Source of the DNA: Proteiniborus sp. MB09-C3
GTDB taxonomy: Bacteria; Bacillota; Clostridia; Tissierellales; Proteiniboraceae
Direction of reading: 5' to 3'
NCBI RefSeq assembly: GCF_030263895.1
Contig: NZ_CP127161.1
Location: 2,046,001 to 2,110,000, forward strand
DNA: 64,000 bases
The notes below the pieces were generated by a model. The model ran no database searches. It was not told where the DNA came from and saw only the letters and a program-made list of their open reading frames with translations. Within the stretch, counting starts at the first letter, position 1. Each line of letters begins with the position of its first letter. Of this stretch, positions 52,701 to 61,848 are shown in pieces. A program made the translations under genes and the position numbers.

Positions 52701-55119
52701 ATTTGATAAATGCTACAGTTATTACGAAAAAGTAAACAGAACCTTTAATGAAGGCTTTGTTGAAGATCAAAATATTTCTAGATATTATTATTTTTTAAGT
52801 AATTTTTATTTGACTCTTGGTAATTATGATGAAGCTCTTAGATATTCAAATAAGATACTTAATAGCGGTCAGAGTGAAAATATAATCATACTTGATTCTA
52901 GGCTTAAAAGAGTGCTGTTAAAATATTGGATGGATGGAAATGTAAAGAAGAAAGACATAGATGGAATAAGAGGCCAGTACAAATTAAGCAAATATTTTGG
53001 TGAAAGAAGAAAAGGTCTATTAACACTGGCCCATACATCAATATTGTTTGGTGATATTGAGCTTGCAGGAGAGTTGCTTTTAGAGGATGATGAATTAAAA
53101 GACACTTTCACCACTGATTATTTAGATTTATTAAAATCTATGCTTAAAGGCAAATTGAGTAAGGATTATAATATTTTATCTAGTATTTCTGCCAAAGCAA
53201 ACAACAAGGGCTTTTATGAAATAGAATTTTTCACTAATGTCGAGCTCGGAGACATATGCTTTGATAATGCTCAGTACTATAAATCGGTAAATCATTATTT
53301 GACTGCATTAGATTTGTTATATGGAATAGCGAAAAAAATACCTGATAAAAGTCTGCAAATTACCTTTATAAATAAAAATAGAGCCTCAACGGTTTTAGAT
53401 AAGCTTAGAAAAGTAGTTTCAGTTGTAAAAGGAAATGAAATATTTCATAGTAAACCTATTGATTTTAATGAAAATATTAAACTAGAGGATTTTTTCAATA
53501 TTAAAAATATAGTTGACTTATTTAGTGAAGATATTTTCAATATTGAGTATAAAGAAGATATAGAACCTGAAAAGGAAATAGCCAAGAGCTTTGAGGAGTT
53601 AATTTTACAATTAGATAACAATTATATGCATAATCTGAACGCCATACTTAATTATGCAGTTAGTAAGACATTTGCAAGCAGAGGATTGATTTTTGTACAT
53701 GATTATGAATCAGACCAGTTGATTACGGCAGCATCTACATCACAGGATGACTTTATACCTGATAAAGAACTTATCATATCTGAAATTATGCAAAAAAACA
53801 AGGGAATTATGGTCAATAAATCTTTCGGGAATAAGGGACTCGATGAGCTGTTAAATATAGATGATAGTATAAAGGCAATGATATGTATGCCTATATTTAA
53901 GTTGCAGCCATCAGAATACACAGTAAATATTCCTGATAGGAGGAAGAAAAGCAAGACTAGTAATCGAGAGAATATAATTGGATATCTTTATCTAGATACA
54001 GATAAGCTATTTAATAAATTTGACAGTAAAAGATATAAACTCATTGATGCCCTTTCTCACCTTATTTCTATTAATATTGATAATTATATTCTTAAAATAG
54101 TTTCTTCAATAGATAAATTGACAGGAGTATTTACCCGTAAATACTTTGACAGCACTTTTAAGGATTATATATCAATGGCTAGAAGAGATGGGAAAAAATT
54201 TTCTGTTATTATGATAGATATAGATAAATTTAAAAATGTAAATGATACTTTTGGACATAGAAAAGGAGATGTAGTACTAGGTAAGATAGGTAATATTATT
54301 TTGGAAAATGTAAGAAAATCAGATATAGTAGGTAGGTATGGAGGAGAAGAGTTTATCGTTATTCTACCTAATACAACAATAAAAGAGGGAGAAGCTGTTG
54401 CTGAAAAGATAAGGAAAACCGTAGAAAAATCTAACTTGATTAATGAAAGTTATCCTATTACAATTAGTTTAGGGATATCATCTTTTCCTGAACATGGACA
54501 GACTGAAGATGAGCTTATTGAAAAGGCAGATCAAGCATCATATGTAGCAAAAGAAACAGGCAGAAATAGAAGCATTGTTTGGAGTAATGATATAGGCCAG
54601 CTAAAGAAAAGATTGGACAAATTAGCAGGAATAATTTCTGGAAACACTGTTAAGGATCAAAGGATTGGTTTGGTAATAGTAGAGATAATTGGGTTAATTA
54701 AGGAGAAAATGGATAAAGAGGATAAGATATTTAAAGCTCTTGGAAGAATGATTGAAATTTTAGAGGCCGAACAAGGTATTCTTATTGCATTAGATGAAGA
54801 TAATAAAGTTAATAAAACTTATGGCAGACTTAGGTTTTCTGATTCTTGGATTGAGAATATAGAGTATAATAATGAAATAATATGCAAAGCTATTAATGAG
54901 CAAAATGGAGAATTTTTTATTGATTGGGAAGATATAAGAGAAATAGATCTTATTTCAGGAAAACCAAACTGGCAATCTGTTATAGTAGTTCCGCTTATTA
55001 ATAGTGGGGTAGTTAAAGGAGTGCTCCATATAACAGTTCCAATTAAAGAGAAAGAATTTGATTATAATAGTTATAACTTTGTAAACACTATAGGAGGTAT
55101 AATAGCAGCTATGTTGTAG
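49729..55119 (+). CDS. Giant pseudokinase-ATPase-TPR-GAF-GGDEF-GAF signalling protein
   Basis: The 1796-residue protein joins several signalling modules. Residues 8-265 resemble a Ser/Thr kinase; the lysine (K38), DFA (158-160) and APE (180-182) remain, but the HRD motif is YKY (135-137) and the glycine loop is lost, so it is probably a pseudokinase. Next comes an AAA/STAND-type ATPase (about 285-560) with Walker A GEEGIGKT (317-324) and Walker B IIDD. TPR-like helices run from about 735 to 1220. A GAF domain (about 1290-1455) leads to GGDEF (about 1458-1622) with active-site GGEEF (1538-1542) and inhibitory site RKSD (1529-1532), both intact. A second GAF ends the protein. No membrane span, so it is cytosolic. 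It should make c-di-GMP under control of unknown signals. Confidence 0.9.
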   Translation: MQLINNRYRIKKIYRVYDHSTIYVVYDLWNDNEELLLKLFSNDSTNYSLFKEFTDTFIELRSLRHKCIIPSYSFDIVSSIDNKSINVKQFFYTIDFIKGTRLRNYIGKMNVGQILSVIYQLLELTSYMTFRGYTYKYINLDNIFVVDDNSNFSIKLIDFATINERIIKNFYDEEYNIFTAPEVRMKQNNIGVGSDIYSIGMVLKAMLSGSTCVADEKDCKIANYLDINESQRSSVIDLVTKLIDRDYDSRIKNISEIAEKLNYIFEQNYVLNLTEERNVLIFGSRIIGRDKEINEILNNDSKLDLRLLDRQLISFTGEEGIGKTRLLKELAYRLKMNGRSVYHTSISDSSIKELGPIIRVLKSMLKDCDSRLIDIYGSELVKIIPEISESKDIKPSSMLSGTKERFRLYDRITKFIVENVKNTPTYVIIDDLHNCDIETINLMNYLINSSEQTPLVLIVSYDKDLLKKKKALSDTVNSWINLKKIYEHRLLRLNLDETSILIKKILGISYKPINFSTRVMNDTLGNPGHIEEAIKNLVATGELFINKNGNWDVPTQNYTSLYIPPNIGDAIKRQVKLLDKELLEVVKYISIFNTSVSKNIIKKIAEGNSIDTDALIDKLVTMKILDERVEDWGFTYDFYNRHIKSFIYSDLSDDEKHKFHRKAAEILENIYLQQDRGNIDELIYHYNMSMQDDKAVKQTILNAKKMRGLVGNIQCVHLWEKAYDLMKNREDKDMLEVLSNLGNLYLLQGMTGKSICSYEEGLKIAIKLNEKKYIAICNNGLSAAYYRKYDIDLSKKYAEEAKAIAEKNGYTEELLESVRIIYRIGISKGEYDKVFESVGQYLDIATKHGFDLYIGHFYNQMGITKVFTGQIDLAKEYFVISFDYFNKSGDYVESTRALNNIGYIYSDFLDDIDIAMSYYKEGIEISRKFQSLESEATFLNNIGELYIRTNNYEKAQEYIGRMESICKDIEDENSLFLSQINLGLVYLFIGKFDKCYSYYEKVNRTFNEGFVEDQNISRYYYFLSNFYLTLGNYDEALRYSNKILNSGQSENIIILDSRLKRVLLKYWMDGNVKKKDIDGIRGQYKLSKYFGERRKGLLTLAHTSILFGDIELAGELLLEDDELKDTFTTDYLDLLKSMLKGKLSKDYNILSSISAKANNKGFYEIEFFTNVELGDICFDNAQYYKSVNHYLTALDLLYGIAKKIPDKSLQITFINKNRASTVLDKLRKVVSVVKGNEIFHSKPIDFNENIKLEDFFNIKNIVDLFSEDIFNIEYKEDIEPEKEIAKSFEELILQLDNNYMHNLNAILNYAVSKTFASRGLIFVHDYESDQLITAASTSQDDFIPDKELIISEIMQKNKGIMVNKSFGNKGLDELLNIDDSIKAMICMPIFKLQPSEYTVNIPDRRKKSKTSNRENIIGYLYLDTDKLFNKFDSKRYKLIDALSHLISINIDNYILKIVSSIDKLTGVFTRKYFDSTFKDYISMARRDGKKFSVIMIDIDKFKNVNDTFGHRKGDVVLGKIGNIILENVRKSDIVGRYGGEEFIVILPNTTIKEGEAVAEKIRKTVEKSNLINESYPITISLGISSFPEHGQTEDELIEKADQASYVAKETGRNRSIVWSNDIGQLKKRLDKLAGIISGNTVKDQRIGLVIVEIIGLIKEKMDKEDKIFKALGRMIEILEAEQGILIALDEDNKVNKTYGRLRFSDSWIENIEYNNEIICKAINEQNGEFFIDWEDIREIDLISGKPNWQSVIVVPLINSGVVKGVLHITVPIKEKEFDYNSYNFVNTIGGIIAAML

Positions 55120-55197
55120 TATAGCTGCTATTACATATATATTTGCTATCTATGATATAATAAAAAAAATAGAAATGAAAATTGAAGGAGTGGGATT

Positions 55198-56199
55198 ATG
55201 ACTGCAACAATTAAGGACGTAGCTAAAATGGCAGGTGTATCTATATCTACAGTTTCTAGAGTTATTAATAACTCTAAACCTGTAAGTACAGAAATAAGAC
55301 AAAAAGTTTTAGAGGTTATTAATGAATTAGGATATAAACCAAATGAAATAGCTAGAACACTCGTAACTAAAAAATCATTTTTAATAGGAGTAATAGTTAC
55401 GGATTTAGGAGATGCATATATTGCACAGCTAGTAAGAGGAATAGAAGAAGTCGGAAAAATGTACGACTATGATATTCTCCTTTGCAGCACATATGGAGAC
55501 AAAGCTACGGAGCTCAAATTTATACAGCTTCTAAGCAGAAAACAAGTAGAAGGTATAATAATGGTTTCAGATTCACTAAATAGCGAAATAGATAAGCAAA
55601 TAAAAGAGTTTAAAATACCTTTTGTTTATCTAAATAGATATTTTTATACTGCTGATTTTCCTACTGTAGCTATAAACAGCTTAGAAGCGACTTATGAGAT
55701 GACTAATTATTTGATTAATCTAGGGCATGAAAATATAGCCTACATATCATCTAGCAAGGAAGATCATTCTTTAGAGCTATTGAAGGTAGAGGGCTATAAA
55801 AAAGCTATCTTAGAAAATGAAGGATTTGAAGAGAACATATTTTATGCTAAGGGTAGAGGCATAGATGATGGATATGAGGTATGCAGAGATATCATAGGAC
55901 ACAATAATGATATTACTGCAATATTCTGTAGTCATGACGAGTTAGCTATTGGTGTATTAAATTATCTATATGATAATAATATTAAAGTTCCTAATGACAT
56001 ATCTGTAGCTGGATATGGAGATATAAAAATGGCTTCTATGTTTAGACCTAGACTAACCACAATTAAAGAACCGTTTTATGATATTGGGGCTGTGGCCATT
56101 AGAAGAATAATTAAAGAGATTAAGAAGGAAAGCAATGACAATGACACTATATTTCTTCCATTTCAAATACAGAAAAGAGAAAGTTGTGCTAAAATATAG
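55198..56199 (+). CDS. LacI/GalR-family transcriptional regulator
   Basis: The 333-residue product has the N-terminal helix-turn-helix and hinge (TIKDVAKMAGVSISTVSRVI, then LGYKPNEIARTL) and a sugar-binding-protein-like sensor domain with IFCSHDELAIGVLNYL near the end. It resembles CcpA and related regulators in general layout, but the CcpA-specific contacts to HPr cannot be judged by eye. No carbohydrate gene is next to it, so it may act at distant sites. Start ATG 55198 after GAAGGAGTGG; an extended -10 TATAAT lies at 55156-55161. Confidence 0.9.
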   Translation: MTATIKDVAKMAGVSISTVSRVINNSKPVSTEIRQKVLEVINELGYKPNEIARTLVTKKSFLIGVIVTDLGDAYIAQLVRGIEEVGKMYDYDILLCSTYGDKATELKFIQLLSRKQVEGIIMVSDSLNSEIDKQIKEFKIPFVYLNRYFYTADFPTVAINSLEATYEMTNYLINLGHENIAYISSSKEDHSLELLKVEGYKKAILENEGFEENIFYAKGRGIDDGYEVCRDIIGHNNDITAIFCSHDELAIGVLNYLYDNNIKVPNDISVAGYGDIKMASMFRPRLTTIKEPFYDIGAVAIRRIIKEIKKESNDNDTIFLPFQIQKRESCAKI

Positions 56200-56240
56200 A
56201 CTATTAAGGCAGCTAGCTGCTTTTGTTGCGAGGTGTCAAT

Positions 56241-56621
56241 ATGGCAGATAAAGATAGCAGGAATAATGCGCAATATATTCTAGAAAAGAAAAATGTTAAA
56301 AGATTAACTATAGCTGCGAGTTCCTTAATAATAATTATATTTTTAGTTGCCTTTATTAAACACGGCAGTCTTGTTAATAGCAAGATTATAAGTGACTATT
56401 TTTTTATAGCAGGAATTGTATTATTGATTGCAGGAGCTTTGACAAGAACCTTTGCCTGGATAGTACACAAGAGATCAATAACAAAACCAGGTAACGAAAA
56501 TGAAGGTGATGTTATAAAGGCAAAATTAGCGCTCAAATTTCTTTCGAAGACATTATCTATTATTGGATTTGTTAATATTGTTATATCTATAATATTTGTA
56601 GTACTATATTATAATGTGTAA
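56241..56621 (+). CDS. Small membrane protein, 126 aa
   Basis: The product has three hydrophobic spans (about residues 24-42, 54-73 and 103-125) with a basic linker and short cytosolic ends. No motif is seen and I do not recognise the family. The start is ATG 56241 after GAGGTG; the frame is open further up with no site. It lies between a LacI regulator and thpR, 14 bases from the latter, and may be in one operon with it. Confidence 0.65.
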   Translation: MADKDSRNNAQYILEKKNVKRLTIAASSLIIIIFLVAFIKHGSLVNSKIISDYFFIAGIVLLIAGALTRTFAWIVHKRSITKPGNENEGDVIKAKLALKFLSKTLSIIGFVNIVISIIFVVLYYNV

Positions 56622-56635
56622 TTGGTGGTGTTAAT

Positions 56636-57196
56636 ATGAGGACTTTTATTGCTTTTGAGTTTGATAATATCTTAAAAACAAGGATTTCTCTAATTCAAGA
56701 CAAGCTAAAAAAACTTTCTACAAAAGGAAGATGGACTCATATAGATAACTTTCACCTTACTCTAAAATTTCTTGGAGATACGACTATTGAACAATGTGAA
56801 AAAATTGAAGAACAGCTTTCAAATACTTTAGATTCTTCCAATGCTGTAAATTTATCTTTAGACGATATAGGCTTTTTCCCCGGAAATACAGAGATAAGGG
56901 TATTATGGTTAGGTTTAAAGGGAGAAATAAAAGCTTTGCAGAAGTTGAATACTGATATTGAAGAAAGCATGTTTAAATTAGGATATGAAAGAGAAAAAAG
57001 AAATTTTAATCCTCATATAACATTGGGAAGAAATATAGTACTAAAAGATAACTTTAATACAGCTAGAGAAATATTGAAGGAAGACTGCAAATTTTCTTTT
57101 GCTTTAAGCAAAATTTCCTTTATAGAAAGTCAGTTGATGGATGGAAAGAGAATATATACACCCTTAAAAAGCTACAGTTTAAGTAAGCCCCTATAG
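56636..57196 (+). CDS. thpR: RNA 2',3'-cyclic phosphodiesterase
   Basis: ThpR opens 2',3'-cyclic phosphates on RNA ends and belongs to the 2H phosphoesterase group. The 186-residue protein has both HxTx motifs: HLTLKFLG with His40 and Thr42, and PHITLGR with His127 and Thr129. Length is normal. Start ATG 56636 follows TGGTGGTG. Its stop codon lies in the terminator hairpin that follows. Confidence 0.92.
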   Translation: MRTFIAFEFDNILKTRISLIQDKLKKLSTKGRWTHIDNFHLTLKFLGDTTIEQCEKIEEQLSNTLDSSNAVNLSLDDIGFFPGNTEIRVLWLGLKGEIKALQKLNTDIEESMFKLGYEREKRNFNPHITLGRNIVLKDNFNTAREILKEDCKFSFALSKISFIESQLMDGKRIYTPLKSYSLSKPL

Positions 57197-57213
57197 TATA
57201 GGGGTGTTTTTTT
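57186..57213 (+). terminator. Rho-independent terminator
   Basis: CCCCTATA (57188-57195) pairs with TATAGGGG (57197-57204), followed by TGTTTTTTT. It overlaps the thpR stop and separates it from the hut operon. Confidence 0.85.
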
Positions 57214-57280
57214 ATGATCTTATCGCTTTAATGAGTTACAGCTATACATTACTAAAATTTGTTGAAGGCTTAAAATTTTT

Positions 57281-57309
57281 TTGAAATGTGGCAGGATTTT
57301 TTGTATAAT
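57281..57309 (+). promoter_or_regulatory. Sigma-A type promoter of the hut operon
   Basis: TTGAAA (57281-57286) and a perfect TATAAT (57304-57309) are 17 bases apart. The leader to the hutH start is only about 43 bases, with no clear attenuator or riboswitch. Confidence 0.75.
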
Positions 57310-57358
57310 TAAAGAATAGATAATTAAACAAATCATAATTATGAGAAGGAGCGATATT

Positions 57359-58885
57359 GTGGGAAAGGTAGTCATAGATGGGAATAGCCTCAAAATAGAG
57401 GATGTAGTTAATGTATGTAGAAATAATTATCAGGTTGAACTATCTGCTAATGCTATGGATAATGTTGTTAAGTCAAGAGAAGTAGTAGAGCAGTATGTAA
57501 ACAATGAAAAAGTGGTATATGGAATTACTACAGGTTTTGGTAAGTTTAGTGATGTTGTTATTTCAAAGGATGAAGCTAAGACCCTTCAAAGAAATCTAAT
57601 AATCAGCCATTCTTGCGGAGTAGGAGAGCCGCTGGATGAGGAGATAGTAAGAGGAGTCATGCTTTTAAGAGCAAATGCATTAGCAAAGGGATATTCAGGC
57701 ATAAGGCTTGAGACTTTAAACATACTTATAGAAATGGTTAATAAAGGAGTACATCCAGTAATACCTGAAAAGGGATCCCTTGGTTCAAGCGGGGACCTCG
57801 CACCTCTTTCCCATATTGTACTTGTAATGTTAGGAGAAGGAGAAGCGTTTTATAATGGTGCTAGAATGTCAGGAAAGAAAGCTATGGAATTGGCCAATAT
57901 TCCTACCATAGAGCTTACATCTAAGGAAGGCTTGGCTTTAATAAATGGTACACAGGTAATGACTGCAATTGGCGCACTTACTGTATATGATGCAATGAAC
58001 CTAAGCAAGATGTCGGATATTATAGCTGGATTAACTGTAGAAGCATTATGTGGAATTGTAACAGCCTTTGATGAAAATGTTCACAGGGTAAGACCTCATC
58101 AAGGACAAATAAATACTGCAAGAAACCTATTGAGGGTTTTACAGGATAGCAACATGACTACAGAACAAGGGGAAATTAGAGTCCAAGATGCGTATGTATT
58201 AAGATGTCTTCCTCAAATTCATGGAGCTAGTAAGGATGCCATTGAATATGTAAAGGAAAAAGTGGAGATTGAGATCAACTCAGCAACAGATAATCCTTTA
58301 ATATTCAGACATGAGGATAAAGTAATTTCAGGAGGAAATTTTCATGGGCAGCCCATGGCTTTAAGCTTTGATTTCTTAGGTATAGCATTAGCTGAACTAG
58401 CAAATGTTTCTGAAAGAAGATTGGAAAGATTAGTAAACCCTGCATTAAGTGAATTACCAGCATTTTTAGTTGAGAAGGGTGGTTTAAACTCAGGTTTTAT
58501 GATAGTTCAATATTCCGCTGCATCACTAGTTTCAGAGAATAAAGTACTTTCACATCCTGCAAGTGTAGATTCTATACCTTCTTCTGCAAACCAAGAGGAT
58601 CATGTATCTATGGGTACTATTGCTGCCAGAAAAGCAAGAAATATATTGGATAATGCAAGGAAAGTATTATCAATGGAAATTTTAGCAGCATGTCAAGCCA
58701 TAGATCTAAGGGGAAACAAAGGCTTAGGTAAGGGTACTTTGGTAGCCTATGAACTAGTGAGAAAAGAAGTATCTAAACTTGAGGATGACAGGGTAATGTA
58801 TATAGATATAAATAAATGTGAATCTCTACTAAAATCAAATATCATCATTGAAAAAGTAGAAGAAAGTATAGGAGAATTAAATTAA
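57359..58885 (+). CDS. hutH: Histidine ammonia-lyase
   Basis: HutH removes ammonia from histidine to give urocanate. The 508-residue protein has the family fold marks: YGITTGFGKF near the N-terminus, LLRANALAKGYSGIR and QDAYVLRCLPQIHGA. The internal cofactor MIO normally forms from Ala-Ser-Gly; here the triad is Ser143-Ser144-Gly145 (GSLGSSGDLAPLSH), an uncommon form that should still cyclise. The start is GTG 57359, eight bases after AGAAGGA; the ATG at 57341 lies upstream of that site. First gene of the hut operon. Confidence 0.93.
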   Translation: MGKVVIDGNSLKIEDVVNVCRNNYQVELSANAMDNVVKSREVVEQYVNNEKVVYGITTGFGKFSDVVISKDEAKTLQRNLIISHSCGVGEPLDEEIVRGVMLLRANALAKGYSGIRLETLNILIEMVNKGVHPVIPEKGSLGSSGDLAPLSHIVLVMLGEGEAFYNGARMSGKKAMELANIPTIELTSKEGLALINGTQVMTAIGALTVYDAMNLSKMSDIIAGLTVEALCGIVTAFDENVHRVRPHQGQINTARNLLRVLQDSNMTTEQGEIRVQDAYVLRCLPQIHGASKDAIEYVKEKVEIEINSATDNPLIFRHEDKVISGGNFHGQPMALSFDFLGIALAELANVSERRLERLVNPALSELPAFLVEKGGLNSGFMIVQYSAASLVSENKVLSHPASVDSIPSSANQEDHVSMGTIAARKARNILDNARKVLSMEILAACQAIDLRGNKGLGKGTLVAYELVRKEVSKLEDDRVMYIDINKCESLLKSNIIIEKVEESIGELN

Positions 58886-58900
58886 AGGAGGAGGATTAGT

Positions 58901-60931
58901 ATGGTTAATAATTTTGATGTCTCTAAGGCAATGACTATTAAGCTTGACAATCAGCTGCCACCAATGCCTGAGTTCGTAAATGGCATAAGAAGGGCCCCAA
59001 AGAGAGAGCTTACTTTGACCAAAAGAGAAACTGAGATAGCTCTTAAGAATGCATTAAGGTATATACCTAAGGAGCTGCATGAAGAACTGGCACCAGAGTT
59101 TTTAGATGAGCTAATGACTAGGGGAAGAATATATGGATATCGTTTTAGGCCTGAAGGTAATATTAAAGGGAAACCTTTAAAAGAATACAAGAGTAATTGT
59201 ATAGAAGGCAAGGCATTTCAGGTTATGATTGATAACAATCTTGACTTTGATGTGGCTCTTTATCCTTATGAATTAGTTACCTATGGAGAAACAGGTCAGG
59301 TTTGTCAAAACTGGATGCAATATAGATTGATTAAAAAATACTTAGAAGCTTTGACAGATGAACAGACTCTAGTAGTTGCTTCTGGACATCCAGTTGGACT
59401 CTTTAAATCTACTAAGGGGAGTCCAAGAGTAATAATAACTAATGCTCTTATGGTGGGAATGTTTGATGATCAGGATCATTGGAATAAAGCACAGGCTATG
59501 GGAGTAGCTAATTATGGACAGATGACTGCAGGTGGATGGATGTATATAGGACCACAGGGAATAGTTCATGGAACCTTCAATACTATATTAAATGCAGGTA
59601 GAATAAAACTTGGCGTAGCGAAAGATGGAGATTTAAGAGGACATGTATTTGTATCTTCAGGCTTAGGCGGTATGAGTGGAGCTCAAGGTAAGGCTGTAGA
59701 GATAGCAAATGGCGTGGGCATAATTGCAGAGGTGGATTATTCAAGAATCCAAACAAGACTTGATCAAGGATGGATAAGCAGAGCTTCAAACGATTTAAAA
59801 GAAGTCTTTGCTTGGACAGCTGAATATATGAAAAAGAAAGAGTCTATTTCAATAGCTTATCATGGAAACATAGTAGATTTGCTTGAGTATGCAGTAGACA
59901 ATAATATTCATATAGAACTGTTATCAGACCAAACTTCATGTCATGCACCATATGATGGAGGATATTGTCCTCAGGGATTAACCTTTGAAGAGAGAACAGA
60001 GCTATTAAAATCTGATAAGGCTAAATTTATTGAACTAGTAAATAAATCACTTGTTAGACAGTTTGAACTTATTAAAAAGCTTACAAGTAAGGGGACTTAT
60101 TTCTTCGATTATGGAAATAGCTTTATGAAGGCTGTATTTGATGCAGGGGCTAAGGAGATAGCTAAAAATGGAATTGATGAAAGCGAAGGATTTATTTTTC
60201 CTTCATACGTTGAGGATATATTAGGACCTTTATTATTTGATTATGGGTATGGACCTTTTAGATGGGTTTGCTTAAGTGGAGAGCATGAGGACCTTATAAA
60301 AACAGACAAAGCAGCTATGGAGGCCATTGATCCTAATAGAAGAGGACAGGATAGAGACAATTACGTATGGATAAGGGATGCAGAAAAGAATAAGCTTGTA
60401 GTAGGCACACAAGCTAGAATATTATATCAAGATGCACTTGGACGAAGAGATATAGCTCTCAAGTTCAATGAAATGGTGCGCAATGGGGAAGTAGGACCTA
60501 TTATGCTGGGAAGAGATCATCATGACACTGGTGGAACAGATTCACCATTTAGGGAAACTTCAAATATTAAAGATGGAAGCAATATAATGGCTGACATGGC
60601 TACTCATTGCTTTGCTGGAAATGCAGCTAGAGGAATGAGTCTCATAGCACTTCATAATGGAGGAGGAGTAGGTATTGGAAAATCCATTAATGGTGGCTTT
60701 GGATTAGTCCTTGACGGAAGTGAAAGGATAGATAATGTTATAAGAACTGCTATGCCTTGGGACGTAATGGGTGGAGTAGCTAGGCGTGCTTGGGCAAGAA
60801 ATGATCATTCTATAAAAACATGTATAGAGTATAACAATATGCATAAGGATACTGATCATATTACATTACCATATATTCCAGATGAAGATTTGATTAGTTC
60901 TCTTGTAGAAAAGGCTTACAGTAAAAAATAG
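58901..60931 (+). CDS. hutU: Urocanate hydratase (long form)
   Basis: Urocanase uses tightly bound NAD to convert urocanate to imidazolonepropionate. The 676-residue product is the long type, also seen in animals, rather than the 550-residue Pseudomonas type. Family segments are YETGQVCQNWMQY-like GETGQVCQNWMQYRLI, VSSGLGGMSGAQGKAVEIA for NAD binding, and HHDTGGTDSPFRET near the C-terminus. Start ATG 58901 after AAGGAGGAGG. It follows hutH by 15 bases. Confidence 0.95.
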   Translation: MVNNFDVSKAMTIKLDNQLPPMPEFVNGIRRAPKRELTLTKRETEIALKNALRYIPKELHEELAPEFLDELMTRGRIYGYRFRPEGNIKGKPLKEYKSNCIEGKAFQVMIDNNLDFDVALYPYELVTYGETGQVCQNWMQYRLIKKYLEALTDEQTLVVASGHPVGLFKSTKGSPRVIITNALMVGMFDDQDHWNKAQAMGVANYGQMTAGGWMYIGPQGIVHGTFNTILNAGRIKLGVAKDGDLRGHVFVSSGLGGMSGAQGKAVEIANGVGIIAEVDYSRIQTRLDQGWISRASNDLKEVFAWTAEYMKKKESISIAYHGNIVDLLEYAVDNNIHIELLSDQTSCHAPYDGGYCPQGLTFEERTELLKSDKAKFIELVNKSLVRQFELIKKLTSKGTYFFDYGNSFMKAVFDAGAKEIAKNGIDESEGFIFPSYVEDILGPLLFDYGYGPFRWVCLSGEHEDLIKTDKAAMEAIDPNRRGQDRDNYVWIRDAEKNKLVVGTQARILYQDALGRRDIALKFNEMVRNGEVGPIMLGRDHHDTGGTDSPFRETSNIKDGSNIMADMATHCFAGNAARGMSLIALHNGGGVGIGKSINGGFGLVLDGSERIDNVIRTAMPWDVMGGVARRAWARNDHSIKTCIEYNNMHKDTDHITLPYIPDEDLISSLVEKAYSKK

Positions 60932-60942
60932 GAGGAAATGAA

Positions 60943-61839
60943 ATGGCTAAGATAGTGCAATGTGTCCCTAATTTTAGTGAGGGTGTAGATAAAATACTTA
61001 TTGAAAAAATAATTGATGAAATAAGAAAAGTAGAAGGCACAAAACTGATGGATTATTCCATGGATAAGGATCACAATAGATGCGTGACTACTTTTATAGG
61101 AACTCCCGAAGCCGTAGAAGAGGCAGCATTTAATGCTTGCAGGAAGGCAGCTGAGCTTATTGATATGAGTAAGCATAAAGGTGAGCATCCAAGAATGGGG
61201 GCAACAGATGTTATTCCTTTAATACCTATTGCTGAGGTTACAATGGAAGAATGTATAGAAATGTCTAAGCGGATTGGTAGAAGAATAGGAGAAGAACTGG
61301 GAATATCTGTTTTCTTATATGAGAAATCTGCAAGCGCACCTCATAGAGAAAACTTGGCTTCTGTTAGAAAAGGCCAGTATGAGGGAATGAATGAAAAAAT
61401 GAAGGATGAAAGCTGGAAGCCTGATTTTGGTCCAGATACTTTAAATATTAAATCTGGTGCTACAGCAGTTGGAGCTAGAATGCCTTTAGTTGCATTTAAT
61501 GTAAATCTAGATACAAATAATTTAGAAATAGCAAATAAAATTGCAAGAAGTGTCAGAGGGAGAAATGGAGGCTTTACATCCTGCAAGGCACTAGGTGTAG
61601 AGATTAAAGAAAGAAACATAGTTCAAGTCTCAATGAACATGGTAGACTATGAAAGCACACCATTGTTTAGAGTATTTGATATGATTGAAAGAGAAGCACA
61701 AAGATATGGAGTTAATGTCATAGGAAGTGAAATCATTGGTTTGGTACCTATGATGGCACTTATCAATTGTGCAGACTACTATTTAAAGATAGAGAATTTT
61801 AGAGCAGAGCAGATACTAGAAAAGAGAATATATGAATAG
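60943..61839 (+). CDS. ftcD: Glutamate formimidoyltransferase
   Basis: FtcD moves the formimino group of N-formiminoglutamate to tetrahydrofolate, releasing glutamate. The 298-residue protein covers only the transferase domain (CVPNFSEGVDKILIEKII at the start, DKDHNRCVTTFIG, HPRMGATDVIPLIP), without the cyclodeaminase half. A separate cyclodeaminase (fchA type) must then exist elsewhere. It lies between hutU and hutI, where it takes the product of the missing HutG-type step. Confidence 0.94.
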   Translation: MAKIVQCVPNFSEGVDKILIEKIIDEIRKVEGTKLMDYSMDKDHNRCVTTFIGTPEAVEEAAFNACRKAAELIDMSKHKGEHPRMGATDVIPLIPIAEVTMEECIEMSKRIGRRIGEELGISVFLYEKSASAPHRENLASVRKGQYEGMNEKMKDESWKPDFGPDTLNIKSGATAVGARMPLVAFNVNLDTNNLEIANKIARSVRGRNGGFTSCKALGVEIKERNIVQVSMNMVDYESTPLFRVFDMIEREAQRYGVNVIGSEIIGLVPMMALINCADYYLKIENFRAEQILEKRIYE

Positions 61840-61848
61840 GGTGATTTA

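Noticed and set aside
55103-55132. Hairpin over the end of the giant signalling gene as a terminator
   Set aside because: The arms (ATAGCAGCTA and TAGCTGCTAT) pair, but no T run follows; it may be a weak structure only.
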